Part shown: piece by piece, positions 54,901 through 61,597 of the stretch | How positions within the stretch are numbered: position 1 is the first letter of the stretch | How the letters are laid out: each line of letters opens with the position of its first letter | Origin: Rhodobiaceae bacterium | GTDB taxonomy: Bacteria > Pseudomonadota > Alphaproteobacteria > Rhizobiales > Tepidamorphaceae | DNA: 64,000 nucleotides | Assembly (NCBI GenBank): GCA_020637855.1 | Contig: JACKJR010000008.1 | Location: 45,171-109,170 of the forward strand | Direction of reading: 5' to 3' | The notes under the pieces: generated by a model | The model's input: the letters and a program-made list of their open reading frames with translations, nothing else | Databases searched by the model: none | What the model was told of the DNA's origin: nothing | Position numbers and translations under genes: made by a program

Positions 54901-56690
54901 GTCGATGCTTCGGTCAGCAAAGAGGCATGGTGGGCGAGACAGCCTTCGCACAGTGCCAAATGCTCTGCCCTCGGACCATGTTTGTCTATGTCGGCTTGAA
55001 TGATGGATAAGAGCGATGTTGGAGAAATGGCCGCGAGGTTGTCGCCAATCAGCGGCAACATCCGTTCGGCAATTGCACCTGCCAAGCGCGTGTCCAAGCG
55101 CCTATCAGACCTTTCTATGAGCTCTGACGCAGCATCAAAGGCAGCACTCGGTTCGCTCTCGGCAAATGACACAAGGATTCCAAGATCGGTGTCTGACGCG
55201 TTCTCGATGTCTTCCGCAACGCGCTTTCGCACGTCAATAAAATACAGCTCTGCCTCTTCTGCATCGATGTGATTCTCGAGGTCTTCAAAAACGGCGTCTC
55301 GATAAGCTTTGAGGCGGAACTCGCCCCGAGCATTCGAACTTCGACCCCCTTGTTTGTCATAGCCCGGCATTTCGCTTTTCAGCTCGACGAATCCAAATGG
55401 GTTTTCGCCTTCAGCTATACCTTTTTCGCAAGCTTCAAATGCTGCTGCTTCGGCCATACGTTGCGTAATATTTGGTGAGAAGGTGACGCCCTGAAGGCTG
55501 GCAAGAGCGAGAACGCGCCTGACATAATCTGGAGCATCTTCTACGCGGTCCAGAACAAGATCTGAGAACCCCATGTCCGAAACGACTTTTTCACCCTTGG
55601 CAGAAAGCGGGTTGGACTGATCGCGGCCTTCAAAAAGCTTTGGGTTCCGGTCCAGGTACATCAGGATTTCGTCGAGAAACCGGGGATTGCCATCAGCCTG
55701 ATTCAAGAGCTTTTTTATTTGAATGTCGGTGAGGCCGCCAAAACCTTCTGAAACAAGTTTTTCAAGACCGCGCGCCTCCCCAAGCATCACCACCTGGTCG
55801 CCGAGCGTCTCGTCCACCCACTTGGCTGGCGCGGTCCGATTCGCGTAGCTGCTCCGCCACTCACGCTCCCAGCATGTCATGATGAGCAGAAGGGGCCAGG
55901 CTTCCTCACGTGCGCTCTTTATAAGTGCGTCGGTGAAAGCCAACGCTCCTTCATCCTTGTCGAGCCATTGCGCATCATCCAATAGGATTACGAGAGGAAT
56001 GGGTTCCAACACCGTCGATTGGCTTCTTGCCAATCTTCGGAGGTCGGCAATTATGGTGTCAGTGAGCTTATCCGACTGATCACGGGCCGTTGCTTCGGGG
56101 CTCAAGTCGCGACCACCAATTTCCAGTTGCTCACGCCGAAGATCGTAAAGCGACTTTGCCGTATCGAACGCAGTCTTTCCTATTCCGAGCAAACCGAATG
56201 TGAGCGCATTGCCCAAGACGTCGGCACCGACAGAAATTGCGCCCTCCGCGCCAACTTTGACCGTTTTTTTTGCGAGTTGTCGGCGGTCGTGTTCTTGCTT
56301 ATGTCGACTCAGGTGCGGGGTAAGATTACTTACGGCAGCCCACATCGCACCGGACACAATTTCATTGCGCGCGCCGGGATCTGGAATTCTCAATCCCCAC
56401 CAGAGATAGGGTAAGCTCTGCGCGTTTCTCCCGCACAGATTGGGGTCTGGATTGACAGTTAGATTGTTTTCAATCCTCTCCAGAAGGTCAGGCCAGTATC
56501 CCATTTCTCCTTCAGGTTCATATTCGGTGGAAAGCCAATTATAGAATTCTTGCGCTAGACGCGTTTTGCCGAAACCGCTCTCGGCTACGATGCCCACGAT
56601 CTGAGGTTTACCATCTGCGGCACGCTTGAAAGCTTGGACGAGATTGGAAAGCTCCTCATCGCGACCAACGAACAGATGAGACCAACGCAT
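51993..56690 (-). CDS. giant STAND/AAA-type ATPase with fifteen 47-residue repeats
   Basis: A 1565-residue protein. Residues 1-280: P-loop module with HLFVGRDEELSNLVQAF, Walker A GIVAESGFGKTR (33-44), an unusual Gly/Ala-rich hydrophobic insert (about 148-175) and Walker B LVILLDDAQW (233-242), then a sensor-1-like LLLIMTCWERE. Residues 280-630: helical region with winged-helix-like parts. Residues 632-1336: fifteen tandem 47-residue units of the type EQLMRALASELNTP, ARENLAYAVYHLASV, RDIEGPEAA, resembling extended TPRs. Residues 1337-1565: further TPR-like helices. No nuclease, TIR, protease or HTH domain is visible. STAND ATPases of this layout act as ligand-sensing switches in signalling or phage defence; which one applies is unknown. 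Confidence 0.85.
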   Translation of the reverse strand: MRWSHLFVGRDEELSNLVQAFKRAADGKPQIVGIVAESGFGKTRLAQEFYNWLSTEYEPEGEMGYWPDLLERIENNLTVNPDPNLCGRNAQSLPYLWWGLRIPDPGARNEIVSGAMWAAVSNLTPHLSRHKQEHDRRQLAKKTVKVGAEGAISVGADVLGNALTFGLLGIGKTAFDTAKSLYDLRREQLEIGGRDLSPEATARDQSDKLTDTIIADLRRLARSQSTVLEPIPLVILLDDAQWLDKDEGALAFTDALIKSAREEAWPLLLIMTCWEREWRSSYANRTAPAKWVDETLGDQVVMLGEARGLEKLVSEGFGGLTDIQIKKLLNQADGNPRFLDEILMYLDRNPKLFEGRDQSNPLSAKGEKVVSDMGFSDLVLDRVEDAPDYVRRVLALASLQGVTFSPNITQRMAEAAAFEACEKGIAEGENPFGFVELKSEMPGYDKQGGRSSNARGEFRLKAYRDAVFEDLENHIDAEEAELYFIDVRKRVAEDIENASDTDLGILVSFAESEPSAAFDAASELIERSDRRLDTRLAGAIAERMLPLIGDNLAAISPTSLLSIIQADIDKHGPRAEHLALCEGCLAHHASLLTEASTGDERTRLASFYETAGIITAIISGARKAKRYHLESEQLMRALANELNTAKARENLANAVFHLANVTNDVEGPEAALPGFMECEQLQRALASELNTPDSREKLVHAVHYLACAIRDIKGPAAALPGFVECEQLQRALANELNTPKAREYLAYAVFNLADVTRDTKGPEAARLFSVKYEQIMRDLASELDTPYARANLAHAVFYLANVTQDIEGPEAARTLYGEYEQLLRALANEFNTPKARENLAYAVYHLASVIRDIEGPEAAHVLYVEYEQLMRALASELNTPEARENLAYAVSHLASVIRDIEGPEASLPHIIEHEQLLRALANEQNTPKARRGLAYAVYYLANVTRDIKGPEASLPYFIEYEQLLRALASEQNTPEARKNLAIALFDLGFVIASIEGLEVALPHYVEHEQLFRALASEINTPEARENLARAVFSLAAVTWEIEGPEAARALVVDYEQLMRDLADELNTPDARANLALAVLTLANMIRGTEGPEAAFPHFMEHERLMRDLSRELNTLRARENLANATYHLASVTRDIEGPEASLPYFVENEQLIRALASELNTPKARENLAYAVYHLASVIRDIEGPEAAHVLYVEYEQLMRTLASELNTPKVRENLANAIYDLASVTRDIEGPEASLPHFIEHEQLMRALASELNTPKARENLAYAVNYLASVTRDIRGPEASLPYFIEQEQLLRALASELNTPKARENLANAVYCLANVTRDIEGPEAARPLLLEFKELSAGTQNEPDNLRRKYTRARDFLIEYENALLSVFGWSRPFAMELAFEEAVCAEAEILPNVIEDIAKYLQKHKRDDNAIYWLARGRLMLAQNCVTYKEYDKAEHLIQQILDGLEPFLTVQNDSHMGLFVRANLLHAKILEWLGDNGRASSSFAIAQETLDKVHHDIWNCVYLRALVCWYHAKFLRAMGRESHARDVYELGRTAAQTFAQFKARDGDAIVKAFELGELW
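52683..54797 (-). repeat. fifteen tandem 141-bp in-frame repeats
   Basis: The segment holds 15 consecutive 141-base units with no spacers, each encoding 47 residues of the STAND ATPase. Conserved positions are EQLxRxLAxExNTPxxRxxLAxAV, the LA or LG pair in helix two, and GPEAA near the end. Units nearest the gene start are the most diverged. Units 5-7 closely match units 12-14. Confidence 0.93.
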
Positions 56691-56759
56691 TTAAGGATTT
56701 AACCCGAGTTCTTTGCGCCACGCCGATTGGACCGAATCGTCCTTTTGACAGACGGTGTG

Positions 56760-56954
56760 TCAACAAACATATTTCACGGCGTAGCAAACACATTCGTTTC
56801 CGGGTGAGTGCAAGCAGTTACGGGCGTCCAGCAGCTTCTGGTGCTGATCCGCGTGGCGCGTCAGGCGTGCTTTCACTTCCGGGCTCTCGGCCTTCGCCGC
56901 CCCGTCCCATAGCGCCTGCGTCATCTTCCGCAGTTTGTGCGTCGGTATCGCCAT
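56760..56954 (-). CDS. small hypothetical island protein
   Basis: A 64-codon frame from the ATG at 56954 (MAIPTHKLRKMTQALWDGAA), preceded by a good GGAGAG site. The centre is helical (ESPEVKARLTRHADQHQKLL), and the C-terminus has three cysteines (NCLHSPGNECVCYAVKYVC). No family is recognised. It ends 70 bases upstream of the STAND gene and shares its direction. It overlaps another possible frame (56818-57084), and only one of the two may be real. Confidence 0.4.
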   Translation of the reverse strand: MAIPTHKLRKMTQALWDGAAKAESPEVKARLTRHADQHQKLLDARNCLHSPGNECVCYAVKYVC

Positions 56955-57084
56955 CACTCTCTCCGGTGCCGAAGAACGGAATATCGATCTCGTCTTCGAG
57001 TTCGTCAGTATACTCGCTCGGCACGTCCGGGGCATCCAGTGCGTCGGACATAATTACAGCCTCGACCGCATCCTTCGGTGTCAT
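56818..57084 (-). CDS. possible acidic hypothetical protein
   Basis: An 88-codon frame from an ATG at 57084 (MTPKDAVEAVIMSDALDAPD), followed by a very acidic stretch (YTDELEDEIDIPFFGTGE, ESDGDTDAQTAEDDAG) and a Gly/Pro-rich tail. The first 45 residues look protein-like; the rest is low-complexity and overlaps the 64-codon gene in another frame. No family is recognised. The frame is open upstream to 57222. Confidence 0.3.
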   Translation of the reverse strand: MTPKDAVEAVIMSDALDAPDVPSEYTDELEDEIDIPFFGTGESDGDTDAQTAEDDAGAMGRGGEGREPGSESTPDAPRGSAPEAAGRP

Positions 57085-57630
57085 GCCCTCGCGAACCGCC
57101 TGTTTCGCGTCTCGCGCGTGCCGTCGCCGCTTTCCTCTCCCCCTATCTCTACCGTTGCAGCAAGTGGCGATCCTGTCTTGTTTTCTCTTGCGGGGGCTTT
57201 GCCCCCTGCACCCCCGTGTCATAATGGTGAGGGTTCATGGTGAACTGAGAGGGAGGCACAGCTTTGCCTGTATCGGCAAAGCTGTCTCCATTCATACGGC
57301 CTCATCCGGGTCCACGGCGTTACCGATCGGTCGTCACAGGGATATAAGCAGAACCTTAATAGGAAGGCCGGGGTCATGCGGTCGGCCTCTACCTGCCACT
57401 TAATGGCGCAGACTGTTGCCGGCAGCTATATCCTGACACCCCGGCAGTCTCGATGGTTTCGTGCTATCGATTTCCATCTCCTGTTCCTCGGCGCTTCACA
57501 TTAGGGACTTGGTGCTGCCTATCGGCAGCGTGCTCCCGGCCATCTCCTTTAATGCGCGTCTGGATACGGCAGGAGACCGGACCTCGCATGGAGGGTTTGG
57601 CGCGAGCGCTATGTCCGTGGAGATCGTTGG
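57085..57630. other. island intergenic region with hairpins
   Basis: About 550 bases without a convincing gene. It contains GGGGGC/GCCCCC (57192-57197 and 57201-57206) and a perfect 11-base inverted repeat ACAGCTTTGCC/GGCAAAGCTGT (57258-57268 and 57275-57285, loop six bases). Neither is followed by a T-run. Overlapping short frames exist on the + strand but show no domain. Confidence 0.45.
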
Positions 57631-57861
57631 TCAGGCATTCGCCTCAGCGACGTTGCCATCACACGCAGGCTGCTTCGCAATCCAGGCCTCAAGGTCTGCA
57701 ACGCGGACCAACGTTCTGTTGCATATCTTGATCACTGGCACATCACCTGCAGAAATCAGCTTGTAAAACGTCGAACGTCCCACGCCGATCGTGGCGGCAG
57801 CTTCTGGAATGGACAGCGCAATGGGCTTCAAGTCTGTACCTCTCACCGCGTCCGTTGGCAC
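57631..57861 (-). CDS. AlpA-like helix-turn-helix regulator/excisionase
   Basis: A 76-residue DNA-binding protein. The core reads LSIPEAAATIGVGRSTFYKL, then ISAGDVPVIKICNRTLVRVA and DLEAWIAKQ, the HTH_17/AlpA winged-helix pattern shared by excisionases of P4-type elements. It lies in the island between the integrase block and the cargo, in the same direction. Repeats of GTAATCGGT(A/G)GG(G/T)C lie upstream (57926) and near the preceding gene's end (58052-58090) and are candidate binding sites. Confidence 0.75.
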   Translation of the reverse strand: MPTDAVRGTDLKPIALSIPEAAATIGVGRSTFYKLISAGDVPVIKICNRTLVRVADLEAWIAKQPACDGNVAEANA

Positions 57862-57925
57862 AAAGGCGCCAAGGATAGTGCAATTCAGACTGTTCGAAGC
57901 ATCGTGAATTGTGCGGAAAGTGTGT

Positions 57926-57939
57926 GTAATCGGTGGGTC
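57926..57939 (+). repeat. GTAATCGGT motif upstream of the AlpA-like gene
   Basis: The sequence GTAATCGGTGGGTC matches 12 of 14 bases of the arms of the inverted repeat at 58052-58090. It lies about 65 bases upstream of the AlpA-like start, where an operator would be expected. Confidence 0.4.
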
Positions 57940-58051
57940 ATAGAAACTCGCCGATTAGCGAGCCCTCTCGCCTGCAAACCGTTAGGGAAAATATCCTTAG
58001 AAGGTCGCTATTTCGTGTTGCGTAAACGCCTCGCTTATTTCTAAGGAAATA

Positions 58052-58090
58052 GTAATCGGTAGGGCAATAATTCTACGCCCTACCGATTAC
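58052..58090 (-). terminator. perfect 14-bp inverted repeat at gene end
   Basis: GTAATCGGTAGGGC (58052-58065) pairs perfectly with GCCCTACCGATTAC (58077-58090) across an 11-base AT-rich loop. It overlaps the stop of the leftward cargo gene at 58080. It could terminate that gene, although the following T-run is weak, or serve as a binding site, because one arm recurs near 57926. Confidence 0.5.
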
Positions 58091-58896
58091 CGCGTCGCCC
58101 AGGCTTGGTCAGATCGTCTCTACCTGCCTGGGAAACCGCCGCCGGCCAAATTCTGGTCTTGAAGGCGTTTGCGGAGAACTTGAAGCCCTTCGCTCTAAGC
58201 ATATCGGCGTACCATCTGCGGGAACGCTTCGTTGTATGCAGTCCTAGATACCCCGAGAGGAAATCGATTGCATCGATAATCTGTTGCTCATTGAACTGGC
58301 TCTTTCTGCCAGCGGGAAATGCCTTCTTCACCTCGTCGGCTCTTAAGGCTGGTTCAGCAAAACCAACAATATCACTAGCGGCGTTGTTGATTCCCGAGTC
58401 ATAACGCAACTCTTCCCTGTATCCTGATCCGTAAGTTAGGTCGACGCCCCTGAAATCAAGCGCCGGAATGATAATGACGCTAAGTGTTTGCCTCCCAATA
58501 ATTGGCCGGCCTATTGCTTCTATATGTCCTTCTTGGATTCGCTTGATCAGCGCCAGCTTTGCATTTGCGACCGGATCTAATGATTCTCCCTCCTGCTTGA
58601 CGTCACGCTTGAAATCCGAAGCAGGTACGAGTTTTGCGAATTTGCCTTCAAGTAGGGCTTCACCGAGCATGAATGCATAAGCACGGCTGGATTTAACGAT
58701 CTGTACTGCTTTCTCGCTGCGCCAGATGATCCAGGCAAGTGCCATGTTCCAGGTCCACCAGACGCGGCCTTGGGCGATCTCAGGCATCTCCGGGAGGTTT
58801 TTTTTCGTCCCACCATTCGGGAAGTTGAAGGGCACCCTCTTCCTTATCAACGACTTCGATCCTAAACGGCGTATTTTTCTTGTCAGGACCGGACAT
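58080..58896 (-). pseudogene. frameshifted island gene downstream of the integrase
   Basis: An ATG at 58896 opens MSGPDKKNTPFRIEVVDKEE and runs to EWWDEKKPPGDA, then stops. Another frame carries on from NLPEMPEIAQGRVWWTWNMA to the stop at 58080. The change of frame falls exactly at a run of eight A (58798-58805 on the complement); seven A would join the halves into one protein of about 271 residues. The second half has KLVPASDFKRDVKQEGESLD and a C-terminal RSRRWYADMLRAKGFKFSAN. The start overlaps the integrase end by 14 bases. It is either a sequencing or true frameshift, or slippage-dependent expression. No family is recognised. Confidence 0.6.
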
Positions 58897-60097
58897 CGGC
58901 AAGCCTCACGACGTCGGCAGAATGCCCCATGCAATAAGCATCCCAGGCTCCCATCAGTTCGCGGCGCTTCTCGAACAGGTCTCCGCGTTGATAAGCAGCC
59001 TCCAGCTTGTCAGAGATCGTATGCGCAAGAGCCATCTCGGCGATGTGCGGCGGGAAGCCTGTCATCTCCGATGCCCATGTCTTGAAGGTCGCCCTGAACC
59101 CGTGCACGGTGATGTCACTGCGTCCCATCCGCTTGCGAAGCTCCAACATGGCCATGTTGGACAGCGGCTTGCCCGGTTTGCCCGGGAATACCCAACTCGA
59201 AGTCCGGCTGGCTGCGAGGTTCTCAAAGATCTCTAGTGTCCTTCCCAGAAGCGGAAGTCTGTGCGGCGCACCACTCTTCATCCGTGGTCCTGGCAGTGAC
59301 CAGATCCGATTTTCCAGGTCAATTTCTGACCAAGGTGCTCGAAGCACCTCCTTCGTACGCAGGCCGGTCAGGATCGTGACCTCGAGTGCCCTTGCGGACA
59401 TAGCCTCAACCTCGCGGACAGCCGACATAAACTCAGGCAATTCGGAGTAGCTGAGCGAAGGGAAATGCTTCTTGCTGTGCTTGGGGCGCCTGGGCAACAC
59501 GTTGGCAAGATGTCCGCGCCAGCGGGCAGGGTTTTCGCCTTTCCGGTATCCCTGAGCCGTTGCCGAATCCAAAATGGCCTCGACGCGGCTGCGGACCCTG
59601 CCCGCGGTTTCCGGGATGGTCTGCCAGATGGGGCGTAGAACCCGGAGTACATCTTCTGTGCCGATTTGGTCGATCGGCATCGGCATCAGGATTGCTGCAT
59701 GTGTCTTCAATGTCGAAGACCATTGCGCACCATGCTTGGCGTTCCTCCAACTCGGTTTAAGCGACGCGATGTGAGCGCTTGCTGCCTCCTCGAATGTAGG
59801 CACTGGCCTACTGCCAAGCCGTGCCTCATCGCGTGTAGCGATCGGGTCCCGGCCATGAGCAAGCTCTAGACGGCCCTTTGCAGCAAATTCACGCGCCAAA
59901 GCAAGCGAGATTCCAGCCGGTCCTGCGCTGCCGAGCCCCATCTCGCGCGTGCGGCCATCGCGTGTGTACCGGAAGATCCAGCGCCTGCGTCCACCATCGG
60001 ATACGAACAGGTATAGTCCTCCGCCATCGGAGTGCCGGCCAATTGCGGTCATGTTATCGACAGCACGAGCAGTCAGTTTGTGGATGGATCGGGACAC
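58883..60097 (-). CDS. P4-type tyrosine integrase
   Basis: Site-specific recombinase of about 404 residues from a GTG at 60097 (SRSIHKLTARAVDNM). The open frame continues to 60271, but the extra residues are not integrase-like. The N-terminal DUF4102-type domain has HSDGGGLYLFVSDGGRRRW. The catalytic residues appear as Arg in LTGLRTKEVLRAPWSEIDL, the HGFRATFKTWASE box (His-x-x-Arg) and the segment before ALAHTISDKLEAAYQRGDLF, which supplies the second His and the Tyr nucleophile. Integrases of this type usually enter tRNA genes; the partner here is tRNA-Ser 8 kb away. Confidence 0.9.
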   Translation of the reverse strand: MSRSIHKLTARAVDNMTAIGRHSDGGGLYLFVSDGGRRRWIFRYTRDGRTREMGLGSAGPAGISLALAREFAAKGRLELAHGRDPIATRDEARLGSRPVPTFEEAASAHIASLKPSWRNAKHGAQWSSTLKTHAAILMPMPIDQIGTEDVLRVLRPIWQTIPETAGRVRSRVEAILDSATAQGYRKGENPARWRGHLANVLPRRPKHSKKHFPSLSYSELPEFMSAVREVEAMSARALEVTILTGLRTKEVLRAPWSEIDLENRIWSLPGPRMKSGAPHRLPLLGRTLEIFENLAASRTSSWVFPGKPGKPLSNMAMLELRKRMGRSDITVHGFRATFKTWASEMTGFPPHIAEMALAHTISDKLEAAYQRGDLFEKRRELMGAWDAYCMGHSADVVRLADVRS

Positions 60098-60424
60098 AAG
60101 TGGCGGCCTGCGAAATTTTTGCGAACCATTCTGGCCCACATTCCGGTCCCACTTTATGCGCTGGCTTTTGGCGAACGTCAACGGACGCATATAAACTGGA
60201 ATAGAATTATCATACTGAAAAGGCGATGATAAATTGTACAATGGTGAACGACCGCAGACACCGGAGTACACTTGTTAAGCGGACACCCTATCCGCCATAT
60301 TTGCTTGCGCGCAGCCGCCACGCCAACACTGCGCGCTTGGCTCCGGGTTCGAATTTTGCACCGAATTCCCCGCCATCCATCATATTCGATTCCTGAACCC
60401 GGACGGCGTATTGCCGAGGCACGT
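60098..60424. other. gap between integrase and sugar cassette (right island edge)
   Basis: About 330 bases without a gene. Two heptamers, GGCCCAC (60133-60139) and GGTCCCA (60145-60151), 12 bases apart, lie just upstream of the integrase start and mirror the pair next to the tRNA. A GGGTTCGAAT (60345-60354) equals ten bases of the tRNA-Ser T-arm. The island's right end should lie in this stretch. Confidence 0.45.
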
Positions 60425-61597
60425 TCAGATTCGTAATTCAGCCAGAATCTGTGCGGCTTCCGGGATCGGGTAATGATGATTGCCTATGAAAAGTCCATTG
60501 GCATCGATGTATTCCGCGTTGGGCAGATTGCCATGAATTTTATGGGGGATGTGCTGCATCACGGGATTTTTGGTGAAGTTGCCGGCAACGATCGGGCGGC
60601 ATTCGAAGCCGAGTTCTTCCAGTTTGGCGACGAATGTTTCGCGCGTGATCCCGATATCGGGGCGCAGGATCAGCGAGAATCCGAACCAGCTGCTTTCCCC
60701 GATCTCAGACTGAAGGGTGAATAGCGGGTGGTTAGACAGCTTGCTGGCGAATAGACGGGCATTGTCGCGGCGTCCCTGCACGAGACCCGGCAGCTTCTTC
60801 AACTGTTCCTGTCCGAGCGCTCCCGACATTTCGAGTGGCCGGAGATTGTATCCCGGCAGTACGAAGTTGAAGCTCTCCTCGAACTGGTTGTCGCTCTTAA
60901 TACCGGTTACGCGGTTTTCCATGGGCAAGTGACGCGTCCAGCCATGCGAGCGCATGGAAAGCATGATGTGGTAGAGTTCCTCATCGTCAGTCGTGACGAG
61001 ACCGCCTTCCATCGTCGAGATATGGTGCGAGAAGAAACTCGAAAAGCTGCCGACGTGAGCGAAGGTGCCGGTATACTTATCGCCGAATTTTGCCCCCATG
61101 CTTTCGCAATTGTCCTCAAGCAAAACGATCTTGCGGCCGTTGACGATTTTTGTGATCCGGTCGAAATCGTTGGGATTGCCCAACAGATTGACGATCATGA
61201 TGGCCCTGGTTCTATCGCTTACTGCGGCTTCCAGCGCATCGAGGTCATAGTTAAGCGTCTCGCGATCGATATCGACGAACTTGAGATTGAGACCGTATTG
61301 CGAGAGCGGGTAGTAGGTGGTTGACCAGCTCACAGCGGGGACGAGTACCTCGTCACCGGTCCTTAGACGAAGATCGAGGTTTTGAGCGTAGAACAATGCT
61401 GCGGTCATCAGCAGGTTGGCAGATGAGCCTGAGTTGACCATGACGGCATATTTCGAGCGAAAAAAGCTTGCGAATTCCCGCTCAAACGCTGCCACTTCAG
61501 GGCCCATCGAAAACATTCCCGATGCGATGACGCGCTGGAGGGCATCGTATTCTGTGTCGTCCCATGTCGTGGTGGCGAGGGGAAAGCGGGCAGTCAC
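60425..61597 (-). CDS. colD: DegT-fold sugar 3-dehydratase, ColD-like
   Basis: A 390-residue PLP enzyme of the DegT/DnrJ/EryC1 fold. Typical segments are FSMGPEVAAFEREFASFF, MVNSGSSANLLMTAALF, LVPAVSWSTTYYPL and LLEDNCESMGAKFG. At the usual Schiff-base lysine position the sequence reads FFSHHISTMEGG, so His191 replaces Lys. This is the mark of GDP-4-keto-6-deoxymannose 3-dehydratase (ColD) rather than an aminotransferase. There is no cysteine cluster as in the CDP-sugar enzyme RfbH. The GTG start overlaps the stop of the upstream epimerase gene. With gmd it would make the 3-deoxy intermediate of colitose. Confidence 0.8.
   Translation of the reverse strand: MTARFPLATTTWDDTEYDALQRVIASGMFSMGPEVAAFEREFASFFRSKYAVMVNSGSSANLLMTAALFYAQNLDLRLRTGDEVLVPAVSWSTTYYPLSQYGLNLKFVDIDRETLNYDLDALEAAVSDRTRAIMIVNLLGNPNDFDRITKIVNGRKIVLLEDNCESMGAKFGDKYTGTFAHVGSFSSFFSHHISTMEGGLVTTDDEELYHIMLSMRSHGWTRHLPMENRVTGIKSDNQFEESFNFVLPGYNLRPLEMSGALGQEQLKKLPGLVQGRRDNARLFASKLSNHPLFTLQSEIGESSWFGFSLILRPDIGITRETFVAKLEELGFECRPIVAGNFTKNPVMQHIPHKIHGNLPNAEYIDANGLFIGNHHYPIPEAAQILAELRI

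Noticed and set aside
56804..57403. A 199-codon + strand frame in the island
   Set aside because: Low-complexity Ser/Pro/Arg translation, antisense to two leftward frames, with no domain. It is likely a composition artefact.
60345..60354. GGGTTCGAAT matching the tRNA-Ser T-arm as a right attachment site
   Set aside because: Only ten bases agree, this is a T-loop consensus that occurs by chance, and the following bases do not match the tRNA 3' end. It was kept only as a remark in the gap entry.
50496..60424. A prophage
   Set aside because: No capsid, portal, terminase, tail, lysis or phage repressor genes are present; the integrase and AlpA-like protein fit a satellite-like or integrative island better.
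60425..61597. The DegT-fold enzyme as GDP-perosamine synthase
   Set aside because: Perosamine synthase needs the Schiff-base lysine, which here is histidine.
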